From: an uncultured Eubacteriales bacterium
GTDB taxonomy: Bacteria > Bacillota > Clostridia > Christensenellales > Borkfalkiaceae
NCBI GenBank assembly: GCA_949745625.1
Contig: CATJZR010000116.1
Location: 1-11,890 of the forward strand
Direction: 5' to 3'
Length of the DNA stretch: 11,890 bases
Made by a program: the position numbers and the translations under genes. Every line of letters starts with the position of its first letter. Within the stretch, counting starts at the first letter, position 1. The notes under the pieces are model-generated. The model was not told the origin of the DNA, made no database searches, and was given only the letters and a program-made list of their open reading frames with translations. Shown one piece after another: positions 1 through 6,442 of the stretch.

Positions 1-102
1 GTTATTGTTGTTACAATAATTTTCATAACGCCAACCATAAATGTTATGAAAATTAGCAGAACATAAGGCATTGCATCCAGAAAACGCATATTTACCTATC
101 AT
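1..102 (-). pseudogene. Fragment of a BspA-like leucine-rich repeat protein, runs off left edge
   Basis: Read on the minus strand from 102, the frame is open for 34 codons to the window edge. It begins MIGKYAFSGCNALCSANF and continues with an N..GW segment. This fits the BspA/LRR_5 repeat pattern IGxxAFxxCxxLxxVxF, and such repeats often end in a GW-containing strand, as here. BspA-like proteins are secreted or surface adhesins. An in-frame TAA lies three codons before the ATG. No Shine-Dalgarno precedes it and there is no signal peptide, so the usual N-terminal part is missing: the frame starts in the middle of a repeat unit. I therefore read it as a 5'-truncated remnant, although the rest lies outside the window and could alter this view. 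A short chance ORF is the alternative. Confidence 0.42.
17..55. repeat. Perfect 13-bp inverted repeat, 13-nt loop
   Basis: TAATTTTCATAAC (17-29) and GTTATGAAAATTA (43-55) are exact reverse complements separated by 13 bases. Neither side is followed by a T-run, so it does not look like an intrinsic terminator. It lies inside the possible leucine-rich-repeat fragment and is AT-rich. It could be an operator-like palindrome or chance. Confidence 0.4.
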
Positions 103-340
103 TTTATTTTAAATTTAGCAATTTATCTGTTAAAAAATATTTATGGCACTATGGCGGGTGCTTGAATAAACGAGCGCGCGGCTACGCCGCGCGTTCAAGC
201 ACCCTCCACAAACCGACATATGAATGAGGTGCTTTAAAAAAGCTAAAAGTAACTAACGCGACAATAGGCGATTGTGTAGCAAACGCCCCCTCCGCCGCCA
301 CCATTTCACACGCTTTTAACAATACTTTGACATTTCGCGT
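103..340. other. Non-coding stretch, possible interspersed repeat
   Basis: No gene is supported here. The stretch holds an AT-rich part (103-150), a large hairpin (156-204), and a segment with GC-rich patches (for example 279-301) set in otherwise AT-rich sequence. A 63-codon frame exists on the minus strand (373-182), but it has no ribosome binding site, lies opposite the acyltransferase promoter, and ends inside the hairpin. The mixture of a strong hairpin with flanking non-coding sequence, next to a truncated gene, is what an intergenic repeat element would look like. One copy alone cannot prove this. Confidence 0.4.
156..204. repeat. Strong two-part hairpin
   Basis: GGGTGCTTGAA (156-166) pairs perfectly with TTCAAGCACCC (194-204). 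Nested inside, CGCGCGGC (175-182) pairs with GCCGCGCG (186-193) around a TAC loop, leaving 167-174 unpaired on the 5' side only. No T-run follows on the plus strand. On the minus strand a T-rich run (TATTTTTT) lies about 16 bases beyond the stem, further than usual for an intrinsic terminator. It may be an RNA structure, a repeat-element palindrome or an inefficient terminator of something to the right on the minus strand. Confidence 0.6.
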
Positions 341-369
341 TTGACTTTGTATGTTGAAAATGATATAAT
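341..369 (+). promoter_or_regulatory. Sigma-A promoter of the acyltransferase/symporter unit
   Basis: TTGACT (341-346), 17-base spacer, TATAAT (364-369), with a TG at 361-362 giving an extended -10. The predicted transcription start is about 375-377, which coincides with the GTG start at 376. This leaves no room for a ribosome binding site. The sequence closely resembles the protease promoter at 8375-8403. Confidence 0.78.
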
Positions 370-375
370 ACATTC

Positions 376-1542
376 GTGAAAAAGCCTAAGAAAAACACTT
401 GGGTAAAGCGCAGACACAGCACGGTGTTCGCAATTTTACGCCCGATAATGCGCCTGCATTTTAATATGCGCTACCGCTATAAGGGCAAAAAAAGCGGACT
501 TAAAAAGGGCGCTTACCTCATTATTTCCAACCACCAGACGACAATGGACCCCTTTATGCTGTCCGTGTCGTTTAAATTTCCCGTATACTTTATTGCGTCG
601 GACGACATATTCAACCTGAAAGTTTCGCCGCTGATTAAATATCTTGTAGCGCCGATACCCAAAAGCAAGTCGCTGCAAGACATTGCCGCGGTAAAAAATA
701 TTTTCCGCATTATCAGGGAAGGCGGCGCCGTAGGCGTATTCCCCGAGGGCAACCGCACCATTTCGGGCGGGCAATGGGAAATGACAGACGCTATAGCAAA
801 GCTTGCAAAGTCGCTGAAGGTTCCGCTCGTCATCTACAACATACGCGGCGGGTACGGAACAGACCCGCGCTGGGGACATTCCATACGAAAGGGCCGTGCC
901 TTCGGCGAAGTAAAGCGGATTATTCCCGCCGACGAACTTGCCGACCTGCCCGTGGACGAGCTGTTCGGTATTATCAAATCCGAGCTTGCCGTTGACGACA
1001 CCGCCTCCGGCATTAAATACAAAAGCCGCAAACGCGCCGAATATATTGAACGCGCTCTGTATATGTGTCCGGTCTGTAACGGTATTTCCGGCATAGAGTC
1101 CAAAAAATACAAATTCAGGTGCAGGTTTTGCGACACCCGCTCAACCTATACCGAAAAGCTTTCGCTGTCCCCCGCCTTCGCGGGCTATAACCGCATATAC
1201 GAATGGTTTGAATGGGAACGGCGCGAAATAGTCAGGCGCGTAAAGAACGGCGAAACGATTTCCGACGGCGGAATATTATTCCGCGAAAGCGTGAAGCTGC
1301 GCAACAAGAAAAAGCTTGCGGGCGACAACGTGTCGATTGACGCGCAAAAGCTTATTATATCCGACAAAACCCAAAGGACTGTTTTCCCGCTCGGAGAAAT
1401 AGATTCCATGACTATGGTCGGCAAGAAGAAATTCAATTTCTACCATCAGGGCAAAATTTTCCAGGTAAAGGGCGGCAAGCGTTTTTGCGCCATTAAATAC
1501 GTACACATCTTTGACGGACTTCGTGCGGGAGGTAATATATGA
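376..1542 (+). CDS. PlsC-family lysophospholipid acyltransferase with zinc ribbon and C-terminal extension
   Basis: This 388-residue protein probably transfers an acyl chain to lysophosphatidic acid (1-acylglycerol-3-phosphate) at the membrane, in phospholipid synthesis. The PlsC domain covers about residues 15-205. It has the catalytic HX4D motif NHQTTMD (H53, D58) and the substrate-binding FPEGNRT block (122-128). A four-cysteine ribbon follows (C231, C234, C249, C252; CX2C-X14-CX2C), probably binding zinc. Residues 310-388 form a basic, beta-rich tail that resembles a GRAM/PH-like fold by eye. Ordinary PlsC proteins are about 200-250 residues, so the last 150 are an addition. The start is GTG at 376, with no Shine-Dalgarno and the promoter -10 ending 7 bases before it, suggesting a leaderless message. 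ATG at codon 25 is a poorer choice because it would cut into the family's usual N-terminal helix. The stop overlaps the next gene. The exact acyl acceptor is not certain. Confidence 0.85.
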   Translation: MKKPKKNTWVKRRHSTVFAILRPIMRLHFNMRYRYKGKKSGLKKGAYLIISNHQTTMDPFMLSVSFKFPVYFIASDDIFNLKVSPLIKYLVAPIPKSKSLQDIAAVKNIFRIIREGGAVGVFPEGNRTISGGQWEMTDAIAKLAKSLKVPLVIYNIRGGYGTDPRWGHSIRKGRAFGEVKRIIPADELADLPVDELFGIIKSELAVDDTASGIKYKSRKRAEYIERALYMCPVCNGISGIESKKYKFRCRFCDTRSTYTEKLSLSPAFAGYNRIYEWFEWERREIVRRVKNGETISDGGILFRESVKLRNKKKLAGDNVSIDAQKLIISDKTQRTVFPLGEIDSMTMVGKKKFNFYHQGKIFQVKGGKRFCAIKYVHIFDGLRAGGNI

Positions 1543-2981
1543 GTTATTCGGATTTGAACGTGTGGGCGTTTTTGATTATTATTGCGGTTTTGCTGCTGAG
1601 TATGCTTCTCGGAAACATACTGCGCCTTATTCCCGGACTTAAAAAGACGCTTATTCCCGTTTCGGTTATGGGCGGCGCCGTGCTGCTTATAATCTCTACA
1701 ATCACCTACTACTGCGCGGGCGACTACCTTTTCAACCTTCCCGTATTCGGCGGAAACGGCGAAAGCGGAACATTCAGCGGAATGCAGGTTCTCGAAATGA
1801 TAACCTACCATGCTCTCGGTATAGGCTTTATCGCGTCGGGGATGCGCACGTCAAAAAAGAAATTCAACAAGGAACGTGCGGGCGAAGTATTCAATTCGGG
1901 ACTGACTACGGTAAACGGCTATCTCATTCAGGCGTTTGTGGGACTGATAATAACTCTTATTGCGGCGTATCTTCTGCACGCCGACGGTCTGATTTCCGCC
2001 GCGGGAATTTTACTTGCGTTCGGCTTCGGACAGGGCACCGGACAGGCGATGAACTTCGGCAAAAATTTCGAGGAATACGGCTTTAAGGGCGGGAGTAATT
2101 TCGGACTTACCATTGCCGCGCTCGGCTTCCTCGTCGCATGCATAGTCGGCGTCATTTATATAAACGTGATGCGCAGAAAGGGTCAGATAAAAATTGTAGA
2201 ACGCGAAAAGGGAAACAGTCTTTCCGACTACGAGGACGAAAACGAAATTTCCGTAGTATCGTCTATGGACAAATTCACCGTTCAGGTTGCAATCGTTCTC
2301 GCCGTATACGCGGCGTCTTTCGGGATAATGTACGGGCTTACCAAGCTTATCCCCTCCTTCGAAACGACGCTTTTCGGCTTTAACTTCTTTATCGGCGTGC
2401 TGCTTACCATACCGGTAAAGGCGGTGCTTAACAAGCTGCAAGAAAAAAAGATAATCAAAAAACAAATAGTAAACAACTTTATGATGGACAGAATCGGCGG
2501 CTTTGCCTTCGACCTTATGATAGTTGCAGGCGTAGCCGCAATTCAGATACCTTTGCTCGTATCCTACTGGAGCGTGCTTCTGATAATGGCTGTCGCGGGC
2601 GCGCTGGTTACGGCGTTCTACGTCAATTTCGTCTGCAAGAAACAGTTCGGAACATACAGACACGAGCAGTTCCTCGCGTTCTTCGGTATGCTTACCGGCA
2701 CGGCGAGCACGGGTATGATTTTACTGAGGGAAATAGACGGCACTTACCGCACACCAGCAAGCGAAAACCTCATTTTCCAGAACGTACCCGCAATGATATT
2801 CGGCTTCCCGCTTATGTTCCTCGCCAACTTCGCGCCGAAAAGCGATTTAAGCGCGCTGATAACCTGTATAATAGTAGGCGTGGCGTTTGTAGCATTAAAC
2901 ATTCTGCTGTTCAGAAATAAAATTTTCCGCAGACGAAAACCCGCCCCGCCGACAGACGGCGAAGTTTCCGTTCAGGAATAG
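1539..2981 (+). CDS. GltS-family sodium/glutamate symporter
   Basis: This is a 480-residue polytopic membrane protein, mostly hydrophobic helices, probably importing glutamate or a related anion with sodium. The two re-entrant, glycine-rich signatures expected of GltS's two-fold inverted repeat are visible: FGFGQGTGQAMNFG (161-174) in the first half and FFGMLTGTASTGM (381-393) in the second. A charged cytoplasmic segment (about 211-245) joins the halves. It is longer than the roughly 400-residue E. coli GltS, as is common in clostridial members. The ATG at 1539 overlaps the preceding TGA (ATGA), with GGGAGG at 1527-1532 six bases upstream, so translation is probably coupled to the acyltransferase. 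A bidirectional terminator follows directly. Substrate is inferred from family only; a related carboxylate is possible. Confidence 0.75.
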   Translation: MSYSDLNVWAFLIIIAVLLLSMLLGNILRLIPGLKKTLIPVSVMGGAVLLIISTITYYCAGDYLFNLPVFGGNGESGTFSGMQVLEMITYHALGIGFIASGMRTSKKKFNKERAGEVFNSGLTTVNGYLIQAFVGLIITLIAAYLLHADGLISAAGILLAFGFGQGTGQAMNFGKNFEEYGFKGGSNFGLTIAALGFLVACIVGVIYINVMRRKGQIKIVEREKGNSLSDYEDENEISVVSSMDKFTVQVAIVLAVYAASFGIMYGLTKLIPSFETTLFGFNFFIGVLLTIPVKAVLNKLQEKKIIKKQIVNNFMMDRIGGFAFDLMIVAGVAAIQIPLLVSYWSVLLIMAVAGALVTAFYVNFVCKKQFGTYRHEQFLAFFGMLTGTASTGMILLREIDGTYRTPASENLIFQNVPAMIFGFPLMFLANFAPKSDLSALITCIIVGVAFVALNILLFRNKIFRRRKPAPPTDGEVSVQE

Positions 2982-2982
2982 A

Positions 2983-3014
2983 AAAAAACACGGCTGACCG
3001 CAGCCGTGTTTTTT
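2983..3014. terminator. Bidirectional intrinsic terminator between convergent units
   Basis: A 14-bp perfect stem, AAAAAACACGGCTG (2983-2996) against CAGCCGTGTTTTTT (3001-3014), with a four-base loop. It has a T-run on both strands, so it can stop the symporter unit (+) and the kinase operon (-). The kinase stop codon (3015-3013) begins within the stem. Confidence 0.92.
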
Positions 3015-3894
3015 AAAATTGCAGGGATATTTCAAGATAATTATTATCGAGCGAGGCCGAAACTTTACCGCCCAGCCGTTCGCATATTATTTTTGTGATA
3101 GACAGTCCCAGCCCCGTGGAAGCGCTGCCGTTGCGCACGGTATAAAATCTGTCGAACAGTCTGTTCACGTCAATGCTGTCTACGCCTTCGACGTAATTGC
3201 CAAAGGTGATTTTTTTGTTTTCAAGCCCGACCTTAAACCCGCCCGCGGCATATTTCAGCGCGTTGCTTATAATATTTGAAAACATGCGCATAAGCTCGGT
3301 TTTATCGGCTTTTATTATAAACGACGGCACCGCGACGTCTATTTCGGGCGTTATGTTTCTTGTGCAAAACGCCTCGTAATAATCGGCGATACATTCCTTA
3401 AGAACCAGCCCCGCATCGTACGGCTCCAAGCACTTTTTCCTGAAATTATCCGCGGCAACGGAATAGGAAAAAAGCTCACCGGAAAGTTTTGAAAGCGCTG
3501 CCGTACGCTCGCGTATTACAGCAAGATACCGCTCGCGCTTTTCTTCGTCCGTTTCGTTTTCAAGAAGGTCGAGATACCCGCTTATCGCCGTAAGCGGAGT
3601 ACGCAAGTCGTGCGCCGCGTTGGCAAGCGCGGTCTTTACCTCCTTATCGCCGTCAACGTATATAAGTTCCTTTTCCCTCAGCGCGGAAAGCTGCGTATTG
3701 AGACCTGACGCAAGCTTTTTAACCGAAGCGTCGCCGCCGGATACTGTAATAAGCTTATTCGTACCGCCGTGAACAAGCCGCTGCAGCTGTTCCTCCACTT
3801 CCCTTAATCCAAGCTTTATAACTATAAGTTTGAAAGCAAGGACCGCCAAAATAACGGACAGCACACTTCCTGCAATGATTGCGGCAACGTTCAT
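3013..3894 (-). CDS. Sensor histidine kinase of the ABC-transporter operon
   Basis: This is a 293-residue membrane histidine kinase, last gene of the response regulator-ABC operon and the likely partner of that regulator. One N-terminal membrane segment spans about residues 3-27, followed by a short helical linker and the H-box AAHDLRTPLTAISGY (phospho-acceptor H95). The N-box is FSNIISNALKY (about 205-215), the F-box FDRFYT (247-252) and the G2 box STGLGLSI (259-266). The usual DxGxG of the G1 box is not visible; a divergent region (about 231-243) stands in its place, as I recall for kinases of Bcr/lantibiotic-type systems. There is no extracellular sensor domain. I chose ATG 3894 because AGAAGG lies 8 bases upstream and 13 bases separate it from the permease stop. 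A longer start at 3948 would overlap the permease by 41 bases and has no better site. Its stop sits in the terminator. Confidence 0.9.
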   Translation of the reverse strand: MNVAAIIAGSVLSVILAVLAFKLIVIKLGLREVEEQLQRLVHGGTNKLITVSGGDASVKKLASGLNTQLSALREKELIYVDGDKEVKTALANAAHDLRTPLTAISGYLDLLENETDEEKRERYLAVIRERTAALSKLSGELFSYSVAADNFRKKCLEPYDAGLVLKECIADYYEAFCTRNITPEIDVAVPSFIIKADKTELMRMFSNIISNALKYAAGGFKVGLENKKITFGNYVEGVDSIDVNRLFDRFYTVRNGSASTGLGLSITKIICERLGGKVSASLDNNYLEISLQF

Positions 3895-3907
3895 TTCAAG
3901 TACCTTC

Positions 3908-4735
3908 TTATTTGATATTTTCTTCCGAGAATACCGTAAGCCCCGCAACGGTTGAAATGCCGATAAGACAAACCGCGCTGACCGCCGACTGCCAGACGGA
4001 CAGCAATTTACTGTTTAAAACATTAAGCTGCCCGGAAGGGAATATATTCAGAAGAATTTTATAAAAACCAAGTACGCTTTCGCTTTTTCTGTGCGGATTG
4101 GGTATCGTCTGCGTTATCATTTCGCCGAACTCGTTTTCAATCATCTGCGTGTAAGTCAGAGGTTGGTTGATTTCCGAAACAAGATACATTGCGACGAAAG
4201 ACATTACCGCAAAAGAAGCAACCGTAACTATAAGCGAAACCACGGTATTTTTCGACATCATCGCAACCGCGGTATATATCGAAGAATATACCGCCGTTAT
4301 CAGGCTGCCCGTAACGAATATTTTTACAAGATACCGCGCGCTTTCCGTAAACCCGCCGAGAAGGGGCAGCGTTACCGGGAAAAATACAGCCATAACCGCC
4401 ACGTTCATACAAAGGGCTGTGAAAAGCATGGTAAACAGGTTTGCAAGATAAATTTTTGAACGCGGAAAACCGGCTATAAGCTTATTGCGTATTGTACCGT
4501 AATTATAGTCCGCGCCTATAAACAGACTGCAGAAAACCGCAAGCAGCACGGCGGTAATTTCCGAAACCGCCACACTTGAAAACAGAGTATCCGCACAAAC
4601 GGAGAAGCCGCTCTTTTTCAAAAAATAATAACGCAGCGTCAAAGTAAGCATTATTGCCGCCTGGCATATAAGCATAAAGTAAAACAGCTTGCTCTTTTTC
4701 AGGCGCATTAAATTGGAACGGAAAAGCCTAATCAT
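3908..4735 (-). CDS. ABC-2 type transporter permease
   Basis: This 275-residue protein has six apparent membrane helices and is the membrane half of the exporter energised by the adjacent ATPase. The segment GADYNYGTIRNKLIAG (about 74-89) after helix 2 is the conserved cytoplasmic stretch of Bcr/lantibiotic-immunity ABC-2 permeases (D/E-Y..GTI.N). One large extracytoplasmic loop lies between the last two helices (about 190-235). The predicted role is removal of a peptide antibiotic or lipid-active compound from the membrane; the substrate is not known. The start is ATG 4735 with AGGAGGTGG upstream. The longer GTG at 4744 lies inside that Shine-Dalgarno and is unlikely. It overlaps the ATPase stop by 8 bases (ATGATTAG), indicating coupled translation and a fixed ATPase:permease ratio. 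Confidence 0.9.
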   Translation of the reverse strand: MIRLFRSNLMRLKKSKLFYFMLICQAAIMLTLTLRYYFLKKSGFSVCADTLFSSVAVSEITAVLLAVFCSLFIGADYNYGTIRNKLIAGFPRSKIYLANLFTMLFTALCMNVAVMAVFFPVTLPLLGGFTESARYLVKIFVTGSLITAVYSSIYTAVAMMSKNTVVSLIVTVASFAVMSFVAMYLVSEINQPLTYTQMIENEFGEMITQTIPNPHRKSESVLGFYKILLNIFPSGQLNVLNSKLLSVWQSAVSAVCLIGISTVAGLTVFSEENIK

Positions 4736-5645
4736 TGAAACCACCTCCTATGAGGTTGATATAGTACGATTCAAGGTCTTCGTCCTTTTCCGTAATCCGT
4801 AAAAGATTTATGCCGCGGCTTTTCAAAGCCAGAACCAGCCCGGTTATATCCGCGTCGCCGTAAACTTCAGCCCTGTCGTCGCCTACAATCCGGTATTCGA
4901 GATTGAGGCTGTCAAGCGCCGGCGCAAACGCCGGCGAAGGCGTCACGGTTACAGAAATGCACTTACGGCACACGGCGGCAAGCTCGCTTGCGCTGATTTC
5001 CTTTAAAATTTCGCCCTTGTGCATAAAGCCGTAATGGGTGGCTATTCTTGAAAGCTCGCCTAAAATATGGCTTGAAACGAGAAAGGTGATATTTTTTTCG
5101 CGGTTGAGCTTTAAAATGAGTTCGCGTATTTCGATTATACCCTGCGGGTCGAGACCGTTAACGGGCTCGTCGAGCACTATAAAATCCGGGTCGCCCGCAA
5201 GCGCAAGCGCAATGCCCAGTCTCTGCTTCATTCCAAGCGAGAAATGCCCCGCTTTCTTTTTGCCGGCGTCGTCAAGCCGTACCAACTTAAGCAGTTCGTC
5301 AATACCTCCGAACGAAGGCTTGCCCAAAAGAATGAACTGTTGCTTTAAATTTTCGTACGCAGACATATTCGCGTATATCGAAGGCGTTTCCACCACTCCG
5401 CCGACACGCTCGCGCGCTTTATAAATCCCGCGCCCGTCGTAAGGTTCGCCGTACAGAAAATAGCTTCCGCCCGAAGGACGCTGCAGCCCGCTTATAATAC
5501 GTATAAGCGTAGTCTTGCCCGCGCCGTTTTTGCCTATTAAGCCGTAAATCGCGCCGCGCGGCACGTGCATTGTAAGACCGTTAAGCGCGCGGAAATTTCT
5601 GTATTGCTTTGTAAGATAATCCGTTTCCAGACAATATTCCATCAT
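4728..5645 (-). CDS. ABC transporter ATP-binding protein, Bcr/lantibiotic-immunity type
   Basis: This 305-residue cytoplasmic ATPase drives the adjacent permease. Walker A is GLIGKNGAGKTT (35-46), the signature FSLGMKQR (135-142), Walker B FIVLDEP (155-161) and the H-loop SSH (H193). The Q-loop position reads VVETPSIY (84-91), with Glu where most ABC proteins have Gln. This is typical, from memory, of the BcrA-like group. The final 90 residues form a C-terminal extension of the usual length for these exporters. Two adjacent ATGs (5645 and 5642) follow AAAGGAG; the second has the better 7-base spacing, so the true start may be three bases in. It lies 74 bases after the response regulator and overlaps the permease start. 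Confidence 0.93.
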   Translation of the reverse strand: MMEYCLETDYLTKQYRNFRALNGLTMHVPRGAIYGLIGKNGAGKTTLIRIISGLQRPSGGSYFLYGEPYDGRGIYKARERVGGVVETPSIYANMSAYENLKQQFILLGKPSFGGIDELLKLVRLDDAGKKKAGHFSLGMKQRLGIALALAGDPDFIVLDEPVNGLDPQGIIEIRELILKLNREKNITFLVSSHILGELSRIATHYGFMHKGEILKEISASELAAVCRKCISVTVTPSPAFAPALDSLNLEYRIVGDDRAEVYGDADITGLVLALKSRGINLLRITEKDEDLESYYINLIGGGFND

Positions 5646-5654
5646 ATTACTCCT

Positions 5655-5690
5655 TTGATTTTTGTAAGTATTTTACCACGGCAAAATCAA
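5655..5690. promoter_or_regulatory. Inverted repeat and weak promoter ahead of the ABC genes
   Basis: TTGATTTT (5655-5662) and AAAATCAA (5683-5690) are exact reverse complements 20 bases apart, in the only gap inside the operon. On the minus strand TAAAAT preceded by TGG looks like an extended -10 between the arms, without a good -35. The left arm touches the ATPase ribosome binding site. It could be an internal regulated promoter or an RNA structure controlling ATPase translation. Chance is possible in AT-rich sequence. Confidence 0.3.
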
Positions 5691-5719
5691 GGAATTTACA
5701 ATTAAAGTTAAAGAAAACG

Positions 5720-6376
5720 TCAAGATTTAAGTTTGTAGCCTATGCCCCACACCGCTTCAACGTAATCGTTGCCGTCCGCAAGCTTAAGCTTATGGCGGAG
5801 ATTGCCCACATGCGTTCTTAAAGAGCTTTCCTCGCAATCGGGCGTCAGGCTCTCTATATCGGTCATTATCTTCTCCTTAGTCACGACCTTTCCGCCGTTT
5901 TTCATAAGCGTTAACAAAATAGCGTATTCCGATTTGGTAAGTTTGACGGGAATACCTTTCACTGTTACCGTATAATCGGAAATATTCAGCCTGATTGCCC
6001 CGTGCGACAGCACGCCGTTGTTTTCGCGGTTTCTCAGCTGTACGCTTATCCGCGCAAGCAATTCCTTTGTATCGAAGGGTTTTGTTATATAATCGGCAGC
6101 CCCGCCCAAAAGGTTTTCGACCTTGTCCTCAATCCCCGCTTTCGCGCTGACCACTATTACGGGCACGTTATTTATATACGGCAGAAGGTCGCTGCCGCTT
6201 ATGCCGGGCAAGGTCAAATCAAGCAAAATCAAATCGGGTGAACACGAAGTAATTTCAGTCAGCGCTTCCGTTCCCGAATATGCGCGGAACACAAGATAGC
6301 CGTTTTTTGTAAGCAGCTCTCCGACCATATCGCCTATCGATTTGTCGTCTTCGACAATGAGAATCCTTTTTTCCAT
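5720..6376 (-). CDS. OmpR/PhoB-family response regulator
   Basis: This 218-residue DNA-binding regulator is the first gene of the RR-ABC-permease-kinase operon. The receiver domain (1-115) has the acidic pocket E9-D10-D11, phospho-acceptor D53 in LILLDLTLPG, S77 at the Thr/Ser switch and K99-P100. The winged-helix effector domain (about 125-218) ends with the hallmark VWGIGYKL. All key residues are present, so it should be a working regulator, phosphorylated by the kinase at 3013-3894. Its targets are probably its own operon and perhaps the divergent secreted-protein gene. The ATG at 6376 has no Shine-Dalgarno and lies 7 bases beyond the end of its predicted -10, suggesting leaderless translation. 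Family: very sure; targets: inferred. Confidence 0.95.
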   Translation of the reverse strand: MEKRILIVEDDKSIGDMVGELLTKNGYLVFRAYSGTEALTEITSCSPDLILLDLTLPGISGSDLLPYINNVPVIVVSAKAGIEDKVENLLGGAADYITKPFDTKELLARISVQLRNRENNGVLSHGAIRLNISDYTVTVKGIPVKLTKSEYAILLTLMKNGGKVVTKEKIMTDIESLTPDCEESSLRTHVGNLRHKLKLADGNDYVEAVWGIGYKLKS

Positions 6377-6382
6377 AGAAAT

Positions 6383-6412
6383 ATTTTAACACATTGCACG
6401 GGGAATTTGCAA
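6383..6412 (-). promoter_or_regulatory. Promoter of the response regulator operon
   Basis: On the minus strand TTGCAA (6412-6407), 18-base spacer, TAAAAT (6388-6383). The predicted transcription start falls at about 6376, the A of the ATG. The -35 is shared with the divergent promoter. Confidence 0.55.
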
Positions 6413-6436
6413 AGTATTTAATATATTACGCATAAT
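6407..6436 (+). promoter_or_regulatory. Divergent promoter of the secreted-protein gene
   Basis: On the plus strand the same TTGCAA (6407-6412), 18-base spacer, CATAAT (6431-6436). The predicted start falls at about 6443, the A of the ATG. The 8-base palindrome TTTGCAAA (6406-6413) is the centre of symmetry, 33.5 bases from each start codon. An alternative -10, TATATT at 6422-6427, would still leave a very short leader without a ribosome binding site. Confidence 0.5.
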
Positions 6437-6442
6437 GATTTT

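Noticed and set aside
327..332. TTGACA upstream of the acyltransferase
   Set aside because: 31 bases from the TATAAT, too far; TTGACT at 341-346 has the right 17-base spacing.
182..373. 63-codon frame on the minus strand in the left intergenic region
   Set aside because: No ribosome binding site, it lies across the acyltransferase promoter and its end falls in the hairpin; composition is not protein-like. More likely part of a non-coding element.
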